Shown here: in pieces, positions 18,579-27,575 of the stretch
Numbering within the stretch: position 1 is the first letter of the stretch
Layout: each line of letters starts with the position of its first letter
Assembly: GCF_024753205.1 (NCBI RefSeq)
Contig: NZ_JANUGZ010000003.1
Span: 186,001-250,000 of the forward strand
From: Massilia aurea
GTDB lineage: Bacteria; Pseudomonadota; Gammaproteobacteria; Burkholderiales; Burkholderiaceae_D
Length of the DNA stretch: 64,000 bases
Direction: 5' to 3'
Notes under the pieces: model-generated
What the model was told of the DNA's origin: nothing
What the model saw: only the letters and a program-made list of their open reading frames with translations
Databases searched by the model: none
Translations under genes and position numbers: made by a program

Positions 18579-19940
18579 ATGTTCCCGACCAGCGACGCCG
18601 ACTCCGCCTACACGCCCCCTGCCGTTCTGAGCGTCACCGCGCTGAACCAGCAAGTGGCGCGCCTGCTCGAGCGTACTTTCCCACTGACCTGGATCGGCGG
18701 CGAAATTTCCAATTTCACGCGCGCGGCGTCGGGTCACTGGTATTTCACGCTCAAGGACGACGCAGCCCAAGTGCGCGCCGTGATGTTCCGTGGCCGCGCG
18801 CAGTCGGCCGGCTTCATCCCGCGCGAAGGCGACAAGGTCGAAGTGCGCGCCCTCGTGACGCTGTACGGCGCGCGCGGCGACTACCAGATCAATGTCGAGG
18901 CGATCCGCCGTGCTGGCGTCGGCCAGTTGTACGAGGCATTCCTGCGCCTGAAGGAAAAGCTGGCCGCGCAGGGAATGTTCGACGCCGATCGCAAACGCCC
19001 GCTGCCCCTGTTCCCGCGCAGCATCGGCATTGTCACGAGCCCCGGCGCCGCAGCGCTGCGCGACGTGCTCACGGCCCTGCGCCGGCGCGCGCCCCATGTG
19101 CGCGTGGTGCTCTACCCCACTCCGGTCCAGGGCCAGTTCGCTGCCGACAAGATTGCCGAGGCGATCATGACGGCATCGCGCCGGGGCGAAGTCGATGTGC
19201 TGCTGGTGTGCCGCGGTGGCGGCTCGATCGAAGACCTGTGGAGTTTTAACGAAGAATGCGTGGCGCGTGCGATCGATGCCTGCGCCATTCCCGTCGTATC
19301 GGGCGTGGGCCACGAAACCGACGTGACCATCGCCGACTTCGCCGCCGACGTGCGCGCCGCGACGCCGACCGCCGCCGCCGAGCTGGCCGCCACGCCCCGC
19401 GCCGACTGGCTCGCATCGCTCCACGGCGACGCGCTCGACCTGCAGCGCGCGATGGACCGCCGCCTGTCGGACGCCAGCCAGGGCCTGGATAACCTGAGCC
19501 GTCGCCTGCTGAGCCCGTCAGCGCAGATCGGCCACCAGCGCCTGAAACTGCTGGCACTGGCCACGGCCATGACGCATGCCGTCAAGCTGCCCATCAACCG
19601 CCAGGGACTGGTGCTGGCGCAACTGCAGCAACGGTGGAGCCGGCACCGGCCTGACATGCGCGCATTGCGGGCGCATTTGGCGTCGGATGGCCGCCACCTG
19701 CACACCAGCCTGCGCAACAACCTCAAGGGCCGCCGCGATGCGTTGATGGGTCTGGCGGCACAGCTTGAACTGCTCAACCCCCAACGCACGCTTGAGCGCG
19801 GCTACGCCATCGTGCGCGACGGCAAGGGCCAGATCGTGCGCGACCCGGCGCAGATCCACGCGCGCGACACCTTGCGCATCCGCCTGGCCGATGGCAGCGC
19901 TGAGGTCGGCGTGGCACAGGTGCAGAGCGTGCTCGAGTAA
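18579..19940 (+). CDS. xseA: Exodeoxyribonuclease VII large subunit
   Basis: The 453-residue catalytic subunit degrades single-stranded DNA together with XseB. The N-terminal OB fold contains [25 protein letters not shown]. The catalytic core has [14 protein letters not shown] and the strongly conserved [17 protein letters not shown] and [14 protein letters not shown] blocks. A long helical region and a C-terminal LERGYAIV motif complete the family pattern. The xseB gene is not adjacent; sodB follows 110 bases downstream. Confidence 0.96.
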   Translation: MFPTSDADSAYTPPAVLSVTALNQQVARLLERTFPLTWIGGEISNFTRAASGHWYFTLKDDAAQVRAVMFRGRAQSAGFIPREGDKVEVRALVTLYGARGDYQINVEAIRRAGVGQLYEAFLRLKEKLAAQGMFDADRKRPLPLFPRSIGIVTSPGAAALRDVLTALRRRAPHVRVVLYPTPVQGQFAADKIAEAIMTASRRGEVDVLLVCRGGGSIEDLWSFNEECVARAIDACAIPVVSGVGHETDVTIADFAADVRAATPTAAAELAATPRADWLASLHGDALDLQRAMDRRLSDASQGLDNLSRRLLSPSAQIGHQRLKLLALATAMTHAVKLPINRQGLVLAQLQQRWSRHRPDMRALRAHLASDGRHLHTSLRNNLKGRRDALMGLAAQLELLNPQRTLERGYAIVRDGKGQIVRDPAQIHARDTLRIRLADGSAEVGVAQVQSVLE

Positions 19941-20050
19941 CGAATCCTGTCTGGTAGGAAAGAGAATGCAGTCATGCAATATTGCTGCAGCCGGTTTAGA
20001 ATAGCGCCGCTATCAGAACTGCAACCTTTCCAACCCAACAAGGATTTATC

Positions 20051-20626
20051 ATGGAACACACCCTGCCAGCACTGCCGTATGCCAAGGACGCCCTGCAACC
20101 GCACATCTCGGCCGAGACCCTGGAATACCACCACGGCAAGCATCACCAGACCTACGTGACCAACTTGAATAACCTGATCAAGGGCACCGAGTTCGAAGAG
20201 ATGCCACTGGAAGAGATCGTCAAGAAGTCATCGGGCGGCGTGTTCAACAATTCGGCGCAGGTCTGGAACCACACCTTCTTCTGGCACTGCATGACCCCGA
20301 ACGGCGCCGCACCGAGTGGCAAGGCGCTGGACGCAATCAATGCCAAATGGGGCTCGGTCGAGAAGTTCAAGGAAGAGTTCAATAAATCGGCACTGGGCAA
20401 CTTCGGTTCGGGCTGGACCTGGCTGGTGCAAAAGGCCGACGGCAGCGTCGACATCGTCAACACGTCGAACGCCGCCACGCCACTGACCACGACCGACAAG
20501 CCGCTGCTGACGGCTGACGTCTGGGAACACGCTTACTACATCGACTACCGCAACGCCCGCGCAAAGTTCCTGGAAGCGTTCTGGAACGTGGCCAACTGGG
20601 ACTTCGTCAACCAGAACATGGCCTGA
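20051..20626 (+). CDS. sodB: Iron superoxide dismutase
   Basis: This 191-residue cytoplasmic enzyme disproportionates superoxide. Metal ligands are H27 in YHHGKHH, H74 in WNHTFFW, and D156 and H160 in [11 protein letters not shown]. The FFW and the Q-containing pattern [12 protein letters not shown] fit the iron type rather than manganese. It follows xseA as in other Burkholderiales and ends before a strong bidirectional hairpin. Confidence 0.96.
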   Translation: MEHTLPALPYAKDALQPHISAETLEYHHGKHHQTYVTNLNNLIKGTEFEEMPLEEIVKKSSGGVFNNSAQVWNHTFFWHCMTPNGAAPSGKALDAINAKWGSVEKFKEEFNKSALGNFGSGWTWLVQKADGSVDIVNTSNAATPLTTTDKPLLTADVWEHAYYIDYRNARAKFLEAFWNVANWDFVNQNMA

Positions 20627-20674
20627 AGTAAATGAGTCACTGAAGGTCACGCGCTGTCCGGCGTGACGATGTGC

Positions 20675-20698
20675 AACGGCCCGCGCGAGCGGGCCGTT
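20675..20698. terminator. Bidirectional hairpin terminator between sodB and the glycine-rich gene
   Basis: AACGGCCCGC (20675-20684) pairs with GCGGGCCGTT (20689-20698) around a GCGA loop. A second hairpin, GTCACGC/GCGTGAC at 20646-20667, precedes it. The two flanking genes converge here. Confidence 0.75.
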
Positions 20699-20711
20699 TG
20701 CATGCTGGCGC

Positions 20712-21500
20712 TCAGTCTCCCCCACCGCCACCGCCGCCGCAACTGCCGCCGCCGCCGCCATCGCCACCATCGCTTCCGCCGCCGTGGCAGGTGAGGTCGG
20801 CATCACAGTCGCGCATCGCGTTGTCGCTGCCGCCATCACCGACGTAATAGGTGCCTGCCCCGGTGTCCGGCCCCCGTTTTTCTCGCAGGGCCGCGGCATA
20901 GTCTGCCTGGCTGATCAGGTTTGCCAGCAGCAGCGCCCGCAGTGTCAGCCCGGGATGCGGCCGTGCACCTCCGGCCATCCTGCCGTTGGCATTCAGACGG
21001 GTATACACGATGTCCTCGTCTTGCAGCGCGTAGCCATGACCATATGGCATACGCAACGTGGCATCGAGACGGAACAACGCGGGCAAGCCCCGTACCCGCG
21101 AGCGCGCGTCTTCGTGCTCACGGCAGCCAACGAGCACGCGCGGCAGTGCCAGCGCATCGAGCATGGCGTGGGGAAGATGGTCGATCGGCTTGCCAAAGTG
21201 GCGGCGGCAGAAGTGCTCCAGATTCACGGCGTCCCATGCCATCCATGCATGCCAGACCGAGTCGGCGGCCAGCGAAGGCAACGCGCACGGCTCGCGCCGG
21301 TCTGCCGCGACCTCGAAAAAGCGCATCAGTCCGGTCGCTGCATGCATGAAAAAGAGCGCGTTGTCCGGCATGCCGGGAAATTCTTTCCCTGCAGTGCGCT
21401 GCCAGAACGGGAACAGATCAGGCGAGAGATCCTCCAGCTGCGGACGATAGCCGGACTGCCGGATGTGCCGCAGCACGCGTACTTTGACGACCAGGTTCAT
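20712..21500 (-). CDS. Glycine-rich-domain-like protein with Gly/Cys tail
   Basis: This 262-residue protein has a helical domain with SVWHAWMAW and FCRRHFGKPIDHLPH, matching the pattern of GRDP-like (glycine-rich domain-containing) proteins of Pfam PF07173. The C-terminal 30 residues are almost only Gly with scattered Asp and Cys, similar to tails of these proteins in other bacteria. No signal peptide is seen. Function is unknown. The start at 21500 is chosen for a GGA site and the conserved helix start; in-frame methionines at 21584 and 21680 would lengthen it. Confidence 0.65.
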   Translation of the reverse strand: MNLVVKVRVLRHIRQSGYRPQLEDLSPDLFPFWQRTAGKEFPGMPDNALFFMHAATGLMRFFEVAADRREPCALPSLAADSVWHAWMAWDAVNLEHFCRRHFGKPIDHLPHAMLDALALPRVLVGCREHEDARSRVRGLPALFRLDATLRMPYGHGYALQDEDIVYTRLNANGRMAGGARPHPGLTLRALLLANLISQADYAAALREKRGPDTGAGTYYVGDGGSDNAMRDCDADLTCHGGGSDGGDGGGGGSCGGGGGGGD

Positions 21501-21723
21501 GGCGTTTTCCAAGGGTGTCAGGACGTGGTTGATGACCGGAATCTTCGACGACAGATCCCTGTTCGTCAAGCCGGAAACCCCCATGTCCAGGCTACCTGGC
21601 TCTGAAGCAAGTCTGAATCTACGCCCTGACGTTCCGTGATAATTTCCGTCGTAGCAACATTGGACACGCAGTGCGTCCACCGTGCGGTCATTATCGTCAA
21701 CGCATCACAACCCGGGAATCAAC

Positions 21724-23319
21724 GTGGAATTCAACCGAACCAGGAAATTGGTGCACCGTCTGCCCCGCGCAGCGCGTCTCTCCAGCATCGCCTGCATCGC
21801 CATGGCGTTCAGCACGCCAGCGGCCGCAGCCGACTTCAACCCTGCCGATACCTCGGTACAAATGTTCCGCTGGAAGTGGAACGACATCGCCAGGGAGTGC
21901 ACGAACTGGCTCGGGCCACAGGGCTACGGCGCGGTGCAGATCTCGCCACCGCATGCATCGCGCAAGCTGGACTTCTGGTACGACGTCTATCAGGCGGTCA
22001 ATTACACCAGGCTCGACAGCCGGATGGGCACCGAAGCCGAGCTGCAGGCCATGATCAATACCTGCCATGCGGCCAAGGTGCGCATCTACGCCGACGTGGT
22101 CGTCAACCAGATGGCCGACGGCGCCGGTGCCGGCACGGCCACCGATGGCAGCAGCTGGAATGCCGCCACGCAAAGCTACCCCCATTTCAGCGCCCCCGAC
22201 TTCCATGCCGCCTGCGTCATCCAGGGCGGCGACTACAGCCTGGCCGACCGCACCAGGGTGACGAGCTGCCGCCTCAACAACCTGCCCGACCTGAATACCG
22301 GCGCCAGTTATGTGCAGGGCCAGATCCGCAACTACCTGAACAAGCTCGTGGCCATGGGCGTGGACGGTGTGCGGCTTGACGCAGCCAAGCACATGGCGCC
22401 GGGCGACATTGCCGGCTTCCTCAATGGCGTATCCCGCACGACCAAAGCCGGTGAGCCGCTGTGGTTCACGCAAGAGGTGATCCCGGACAGTGGCGTCAAG
22501 GCGAATGCCTATCTGGCCACCGGCTCGGTCAACGAGTTCCATTACGTCTATGCGATGAAGGAAATGTTCCAGAATATGAATGGCGCCGCCGTCGCGGACT
22601 TGCCCAGGTTGATGGGGTCGCCAAGCGCCGGATGGGGCGGAACCTGGGGCTTCATCCCCAGCGACAAGGCGACCGTGTTCATTAACAACTGGGATTCCGA
22701 ACGCGGCGAACACGCCCCGAGCTCGCTCGTGGCCAGCAACTTCACCGGCGTTCCCAACGATACGCAGGGCACCAAGCGCTACCAGCTGGCCAATGTCCTG
22801 ATGCTGGCCTGGCCCTACGGCGCAGCGCAAGTGCATTCAGGCTTTCGCTTTACCCGGAGCGAGCAGCCGCCGCCAGCCGCCAGCCCGTTCGACGCAAATG
22901 GCAAGCCGCTCATCAACCAGGCCTGGGACTTCATCCACCGCTGGCCCGAAATCTCGAACATGGTCGGATTTCGCGCTGCCACATCGGGCCAGGGCGTTGA
23001 TAATTTTGTCACCGGCACGCGCAACCAGATCGCCTTTTCGCGCGGTAACAAGGGCTTTGTCGCGATCAATAACGACTCAGCGGCCTGGACCACGACGCAG
23101 GCGACCGGCCTGCCGCCTGGCACCTATTGCAACGTCATCAATGGCCAGCTCAATGCCGCCAAAACTGGTTGCAGCGGCGACGCCGTGGTGGTCCCGGCCA
23201 ATGGCGTCATCAAGTTCACGCTGGGCAGCGTGAATGGCGCGACAGTGCCGGCGCTGGCACTGCACGCCAACCAGAAGGTTGGCGCCAGCGCGTCACGCAG
23301 CACGAATGGTGCCAACTGA
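21724..23319 (+). CDS. Secreted alpha-amylase, GH13
   Basis: This 531-residue exported enzyme should hydrolyse alpha-1,4-glucans such as starch. A GTG start at 21724 gives a signal peptide cut after TPAAAA. The GH13 catalytic set is seen: D219 in GVDGVRLDAAKH, E251 in WFTQEVIPD, and D324 in INNWDSERG. The sequence resembles the animal-type/actinobacterial GH13 subfamily with C-terminal all-beta domain (about residues 420-510). No transporter or other glycan genes are adjacent. A second GTG at 21682 is possible but has a poorer binding site. Confidence 0.92.
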   Translation: MEFNRTRKLVHRLPRAARLSSIACIAMAFSTPAAAADFNPADTSVQMFRWKWNDIARECTNWLGPQGYGAVQISPPHASRKLDFWYDVYQAVNYTRLDSRMGTEAELQAMINTCHAAKVRIYADVVVNQMADGAGAGTATDGSSWNAATQSYPHFSAPDFHAACVIQGGDYSLADRTRVTSCRLNNLPDLNTGASYVQGQIRNYLNKLVAMGVDGVRLDAAKHMAPGDIAGFLNGVSRTTKAGEPLWFTQEVIPDSGVKANAYLATGSVNEFHYVYAMKEMFQNMNGAAVADLPRLMGSPSAGWGGTWGFIPSDKATVFINNWDSERGEHAPSSLVASNFTGVPNDTQGTKRYQLANVLMLAWPYGAAQVHSGFRFTRSEQPPPAASPFDANGKPLINQAWDFIHRWPEISNMVGFRAATSGQGVDNFVTGTRNQIAFSRGNKGFVAINNDSAAWTTTQATGLPPGTYCNVINGQLNAAKTGCSGDAVVVPANGVIKFTLGSVNGATVPALALHANQKVGASASRSTNGAN

Positions 23320-23342
23320 GGATCGTGTGCGCGCCTTGATCA

Positions 23343-23373
23343 ACAACCGGGCGCATCTGATGCGCCCGGTTGT
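23343..23373 (+). terminator. Hairpin after the amylase gene
   Basis: ACAACCGGGCGCA (23343-23355) pairs perfectly with TGCGCCCGGTTGT (23361-23373) around a 5-base loop. No T-run follows, so it may be only partly terminating. Confidence 0.65.
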
Positions 23374-23462
23374 CGTCAAACTGTAATGACTTGTCTCGCT
23401 TCTCGCAGGATCTGCCATTCCGGCACGCTGCCCGCTACAATGGCCGACCGAGGAGAAATTGA

Positions 23463-24149
23463 ATGCACCGTGTAATGTTGGTGGAAGACGATGCGCGCCT
23501 GGCCGAGCTCGTCTCCGAATACCTGTCCAGTTACGAGTTCGCGGTTGACCTCGTCACCCGCGGCGACACCGCGCTCGAGCGTTTCAAGGAACTCTCTCCC
23601 GACGTCGTGATCCTCGACCTGATGTTGCCGGGCCTGGACGGTATGGTCGTGTGCCGCCAGATCCGCGAGCACTCGGACGTCCCGATCCTGATCCTGACCG
23701 CACGCGAAGATTCGTACGATGAAGTCTCGGGCCTGGAACAAGGCGCCGACGATTTCGTCAACAAGCCGGTCCAGCCGCGCGTGCTGCTGGCGCGCCTGCG
23801 CGCGCTGATGCGGCGCGCCCAGGCCAAGTCGGGCGTCGATGCCCGTATCCTGCAATTTGGCGCGCTGCGCATCGTCACCAGCGACCGCAGCGTCGTCTGG
23901 CGCGGCCAGCCGTGCATCCTGTCGAATACCGAATACAAATTGCTGCTGGTGCTGGCCGAGGCAGCCGGCCGCGTACTCTCGCGCGACGCCCTGCTCAAGA
24001 AGATGCGCGGGATCGAGTTCGACGGGCTCGACCGCAGTATCGACAACTGCATCTCGAAGCTGCGCCGCAAGTTTGACGATGCCGATTCAGAAAAGATCAA
24101 GACGGTGTGGGGCGAAGGCTACCTGTTTTCGCCATCGGCCTGGAATTGA
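23463..24149 (+). CDS. rstA: OmpR-family response regulator, RstA-like
   Basis: The 228-residue protein has a receiver domain with D52 in VILDLMLPG and KPVQPR, followed by a winged-helix domain with LSNTEYKLLL, RSIDNCISKLRRK and GEGYLFS. This matches RstA. The likely kinase partner RstB is not adjacent: it lies 2.1 kb downstream, beyond a MITE-like element and two genes on the other strand. The binding site GAGGAGA precedes the ATG. Confidence 0.88.
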   Translation: MHRVMLVEDDARLAELVSEYLSSYEFAVDLVTRGDTALERFKELSPDVVILDLMLPGLDGMVVCRQIREHSDVPILILTAREDSYDEVSGLEQGADDFVNKPVQPRVLLARLRALMRRAQAKSGVDARILQFGALRIVTSDRSVVWRGQPCILSNTEYKLLLVLAEAAGRVLSRDALLKKMRGIEFDGLDRSIDNCISKLRRKFDDADSEKIKTVWGEGYLFSPSAWN

Positions 24150-24161
24150 CGGCACTCCCAT

Positions 24162-24189
24162 AAAAAAACCTGCCGCGGCAGGTTTTTTT
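24162..24189. terminator. Palindromic terminator after rstA
   Basis: A perfect 28-base palindrome has arms of 14 bases with seven A at one end and seven T at the other around CCTGCCG/CGGCAGG. It works in both directions in principle. Confidence 0.9.
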
Positions 24190-24210
24190 ACGTCTGGCGA
24201 TTCACAGCCG

Positions 24211-24348
24211 GGGTCAGGTCTGACATTCAGACACGGCCTCAGCCTTAGCCACTTCCAATGGTGTCTTGACCAGTATTAGCATGACCCGGTGCCAGCTAGT
24301 TCTGATTACCCGATTGTCGAGCTCGTGTCCGAATGTCAGACCTGACCC
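24211..24348. mobile_element. 138-bp MITE/REP-like element with 25-bp inverted ends
   Basis: The left end (24211-24235, beginning GGGTCAGGTCTGACATTC) and the right end (24324-24348) are inverted copies matching at 24 of 25 bases. The 88-base core has no gene. The end sequence resembles the TCAGGTCTGACA-type repeats often found around REP-associated Y1 transposase genes. No target duplication is clear. It lies between rstA and the mipA operon. Confidence 0.65.
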
Positions 24349-24369
24349 TCGCTTTTCCTCGCTTTTCGC

Positions 24370-25065
24370 TTACTCGAACACCGGCACGATCGCCAGCGGC
24401 GCGTGGTACGTCACGATCTGGGCCGCGTCCGCTGGCGCGAAGCGGTAGGTGACGACCGGGAAATCGTCATCGACGTCGCCGGCGAACGCCGGTGCGCGCG
24501 TGACCGGCAGGATGGTCTCGGCGCCGCCGGCCCGCACCCGGGCACCGGCATCGACACTCGTTTTTGGAAACACGAGCTGCACGCCCACGCATGCCTGGCT
24601 GCGCACCGAAGCGTCGGCGTGGCGGGCAAAGCCCAGCGCCTGCTCGCAGGCGGCGCGCAGCTCGGTTGCGTCGTACGAGCCGTCGGCGCGCAGCGCCAGC
24701 GAGATGCGCGGGCGCACCGTGAAGCCGCCCAGCGACCGGTTGGGCGCCAGCACGGCGTTCTCGTCGTAGGCGGCTTTCAGCAGCGGCAGCGTCGTGCGCC
24801 CTAGCGGATCAAGCACCAGGCTGGTCTGCAGCGTACGGCCTTTGATCAGCAGGCTCGCGCCATCGCCCAGCATCCCCCTGGCACGCGGGCGCACCTGCAG
24901 CTGATGCTGCAGAAGATTCTTGGGCCCGCCATATTTGTCGAATACCACCATCGTCCGGTAGGCATCGCGATAGCTCACCCATTCGTCGCCACGCGCCTGC
25001 GCGACGGCAACGCCTGCCGTCAGCAGCAGGGTCACGCAGGCGGAGAGGTGTACGCGTTGCATCAT
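24370..25065 (-). CDS. Exported protein of unknown function, mipA operon
   Basis: This 231-residue protein starts with a signal peptide (AGVAVAQA). The mature part has a block YRDAYRTMVVFDKYGG and a later even mix of beta-type segments, but I do not recognise the family. The start overlaps the stop of mipA by one base (TGATG), so the two are co-translated. It probably acts in the periplasm together with the outer-membrane MipA-like protein. An adjacent second ATG at 25062 is an equal start candidate. Confidence 0.6.
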   Translation of the reverse strand: MMQRVHLSACVTLLLTAGVAVAQARGDEWVSYRDAYRTMVVFDKYGGPKNLLQHQLQVRPRARGMLGDGASLLIKGRTLQTSLVLDPLGRTTLPLLKAAYDENAVLAPNRSLGGFTVRPRISLALRADGSYDATELRAACEQALGFARHADASVRSQACVGVQLVFPKTSVDAGARVRAGGAETILPVTRAPAFAGDVDDDFPVVTYRFAPADAAQIVTYHAPLAIVPVFE

Positions 25066-25904
25066 CAGAAGCGGTAAGCGAAGGCGGTCGAAACCGTCAC
25101 ATTGGTGGGCCGCTCGACGAGCGGGCTATGGCGAATGTTGCCGACCAGGCGCGTCGCTTGCACATTGGTGGTGAGCATCCACGACGGACCGAGCGCCCAG
25201 TTCCAGCGCGCGCCAGCGTGCACGTCTTTCAGGCCGCCACCGGGACGAAATACGGGATTGCCGCTGCTCCAGGCCTCGTTGTCATTGACGCCGAAGTAGC
25301 TCTGGTTATAGTCGCGGTTGACCAGCGTGAGCCCGGCATTGAACGAAACAGTGTGCTGTGGCGCCATGGCCACGGCAAGGCGCTGCACGCCCAGCGCCAT
25401 GCGCGCACCGTCACGCTCGTTACCGGAGCCGATCAGCACACTGCTGGTAACACGCCACACCGGGTTCAGGTAGTAGTTCAGGAAAACGCCGCCTTCGACC
25501 CTTGTTGCCACATGCGGCATGCCTGCCAGGGGCGTATCGCTACGGATGCGTGCCACAAGCGGCAGCATGGCCGCGACACCGATGCCATCGACAATGCCTC
25601 CCGTGCCGGACTCGTCACGGCGAGGATGGAGCGATACCAAGGGGCCGAATTCGAGCGTCGGATCGATTGACAAATGCATCCCGGCGCTCATGCCGGAAAT
25701 GAATATTCCATTGCTCCACTGCACCTGCAGCACCGGCAGGACCGATGTCTTCGAGTTTGCTGCGCCCTCATAGCGCGCCCGCGACACAGCGCCCAGTCCC
25801 GCATACATATCGTGGCTGCCGTCAGGCATGGGGTTGGTGGCCGGCGTCTGCGCGCTCGCAACACCACTTGCTGCAGCGAGGGCCAGGGCGAAGAACTGTT
25901 TCAT
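25065..25904 (-). CDS. mipA: MipA/OmpV-family outer-membrane protein
   Basis: This 279-residue protein has a signal peptide cut at VASAQ, a glycine-rich N-terminal beta region with YAGLGAVSRARYEGAANSK, and many alternating beta strands ending with aromatic F, as in MipA/OmpV barrels. Family members scaffold murein hydrolases or are induced by antibiotics and pH. It lies between rstA and rstB, on the opposite strand; RstAB-type systems often control outer-membrane proteins, so control by this pair is a fair inference. A terminator-like hairpin lies in its upstream leader (26016-26041). Confidence 0.8.
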   Translation of the reverse strand: MKQFFALALAAASGVASAQTPATNPMPDGSHDMYAGLGAVSRARYEGAANSKTSVLPVLQVQWSNGIFISGMSAGMHLSIDPTLEFGPLVSLHPRRDESGTGGIVDGIGVAAMLPLVARIRSDTPLAGMPHVATRVEGGVFLNYYLNPVWRVTSSVLIGSGNERDGARMALGVQRLAVAMAPQHTVSFNAGLTLVNRDYNQSYFGVNDNEAWSSGNPVFRPGGGLKDVHAGARWNWALGPSWMLTTNVQATRLVGNIRHSPLVERPTNVTVSTAFAYRF

Positions 25905-26015
25905 CGTGATGGCGTTCCGGGAGTTCGTGTGCTGATATTTTACGTCGAGCAAGCTTCGCTCTCCCAATCGCATGGTGGCAACGCAGACGCTTTCGCTCTG
26001 GCACAAATAAAAAAA

Positions 26016-26041
26016 CCCACTGACACTTGCGCATCAGTGGG
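26016..26041 (-). terminator. Leader terminator upstream of mipA (possible attenuator or sRNA end)
   Basis: On the minus strand CCCACTGA pairs with TCAGTGGG and is followed by seven T. It lies 112 bases before the mipA start. No minus-strand gene is seen further upstream, so the hairpin either ends a short RNA or controls read-through into mipA. Confidence 0.6.
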
Positions 26042-26159
26042 CAAACGGAAACCCTGATGATGCAACTGATGGTAAGCGTTATGCCGCCGTGAATCACCCT
26101 CCAGGTGTCCACCAATTGTCGTCAATTTGTAAGGCGGCGCCCGTGCGCGGGCATGGGTG

Positions 26160-26189
26160 CTGACTGTTGCACCCTTGCCGCTGTACAAT
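26160..26189 (+). promoter_or_regulatory. Candidate sigma70 promoter of rstB
   Basis: CTGACT (26160-26165) and TACAAT (26184-26189) are spaced by 18 bases, just upstream of the leader ORF and rstB. This gives rstB a promoter independent of rstA. Confidence 0.5.
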
Positions 26190-26208
26190 CTCGGGCTCAG
26201 GAGAAACC

Positions 26209-26259
26209 ATGCTTTTGGCCGCGCTTCATCACCGACAGTCACCCGGGATGCACCCGTGA
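26209..26259 (+). CDS. Putative 16-residue leader peptide before rstB
   Basis: A short frame MLLAALHHRQSPGMHP starts 5 bases after a strong AGGAGA site. Its stop codon TGA overlaps the GTG start of rstB (GTGA). This would couple rstB translation to the leader. It may instead mark a sequence error, since rstB has no strong site of its own except GGGA. Confidence 0.4.
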   Translation: MLLAALHHRQSPGMHP

Positions 26260-27575
26260 ACCGGCTATTTTTCCGCTTCTTCGTGTTCGTCATGCTGTCG
26301 ATCACGGCCGCGACGTTCCTCATCTACTTTGTCTTTGCACGCCTGTTCGGCGATCCGCTGGAAGACATTGCACGGCGCCAGGCGGCGGGCCAGATTTTCC
26401 TGATCGAGCATTACGTGGACGAAGCGCCCGGCGACGAGTGGCTCACGCGCCTGAACAATGTGCGCGAAGTCTCGCCGGTGCGCTACGACCTGCTGCCACT
26501 GGCCACCGCGCGCGCCCGGTTCGATGGCGCCCGGCGCGCGGCGCTCGATCGCGGCGCGATTGTCCTGGACGTCAGCGAGCGCGCCCTGTACCGGCGTGTC
26601 GACCTGGCGGGCGAGCGCTATATCGGCAGCAACGACGAGGTGCTGCATGCGCAGAACCTGCCGATCGATATCGGCAAGGAGCTCAAGAAAGAGCTGCTGC
26701 GCTTCGTCATCGTCGCCCTCGCCCTGCTGCTGCCAATTGCCCTGTGGTCGCGTTCGCACTGGCGTGCACTCCAATCGCTGTCACGGATGGCCGACGAATT
26801 TGGCGCCGGCAAGCTGTCGGCACGCGCCCGGCTCGCCCCCTCCGAAATCGTCCATCCGCTGGCCGAACGCATCAACGACATGGCCGGGCGCATCGAAGCG
26901 CTGATGGGCGCGCAGCGCAGCCTGCTGCATTCGGTCTCGCACGAATTGCGTACGCCAATTGCGCGCCTCGAATTCGGTCTCGAGTTGCTGGACGCGCGCG
27001 CCAACGACCCCGACCTGCGCCGCCGCATCGCCGCGATGGAGGGCGACGTGCGCGAGCTGAACGATCTGGTCAGGGAGCTGCTCGATATGAGCAAACTCGA
27101 CAGCGCCGGCACGCTGCAGGGCGCCACGGTCGATCTGGCCGCGCTGCTGCGCGACTGCTGCGCCACGCTGCCGCCGTCGCCCCAGGACGTCAGTTGCCAG
27201 CTCGCGGACGGGCTCGGTACGATCGACGGCGACGCCCGCCTGCTGGCGCGCGCCGTCGGCAACCTGCTGCGCAACGCCCAGAAATATGCCAGCAGCCGGG
27301 TCGTGCTGTCGGCCGCACGGGGTCCAACGGACATCGAGATTGCCGTCGACGACGACGGCCCCGGCATCCCGGAAGCCGAGCGCGACAAGGTGTTCGAGCC
27401 GTTCTACCGGCTCGACCGCAGCCGCGACCGCGCCACCGGCGGCTTCGGACTCGGCTTGTCGATCGCGCGCAAGGCGGTGGTCCTACATGGCGGGACGCTG
27501 GACGTGGCGACATCCGGTCTTTGCGGCGCGCGCTTCGTCGTGCGGCTACCGCTTTCCCTCGGAGTTCCCGCATGA
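26256..27575 (+). CDS. rstB: Sensor histidine kinase, RstB-like
   Basis: This 439-residue inner-membrane kinase has an N-terminal membrane segment, a small periplasmic domain (about residues 35-140), a second membrane segment near 150-170, HAMP, then HisKA with H229 in SVSHELRTPIARLEF and a HATPase with DDDGPGIPEAERDKVFEPFYR and GFGLGLSIARK. The RstB-type REF-like pattern after the histidine makes it the likely partner of the RstA-like regulator 2.1 kb upstream. A GTG start at 26256 is chosen because it puts the membrane segment at the N-terminus and overlaps the leader stop. Confidence 0.87.
   Translation: MNRLFFRFFVFVMLSITAATFLIYFVFARLFGDPLEDIARRQAAGQIFLIEHYVDEAPGDEWLTRLNNVREVSPVRYDLLPLATARARFDGARRAALDRGAIVLDVSERALYRRVDLAGERYIGSNDEVLHAQNLPIDIGKELKKELLRFVIVALALLLPIALWSRSHWRALQSLSRMADEFGAGKLSARARLAPSEIVHPLAERINDMAGRIEALMGAQRSLLHSVSHELRTPIARLEFGLELLDARANDPDLRRRIAAMEGDVRELNDLVRELLDMSKLDSAGTLQGATVDLAALLRDCCATLPPSPQDVSCQLADGLGTIDGDARLLARAVGNLLRNAQKYASSRVVLSAARGPTDIEIAVDDDGPGIPEAERDKVFEPFYRLDRSRDRATGGFGLGLSIARKAVVLHGGTLDVATSGLCGARFVVRLPLSLGVPA

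Noticed and set aside
20712-21680. Longer start for the glycine-rich protein at 21680
   Set aside because: The added 60 residues do not resemble the family and the 21500 start has a better ribosome binding site.
24211-24348. Insertion sequence with transposase
   Set aside because: Only 138 bases with no coding frame; it could at most be a non-autonomous element.
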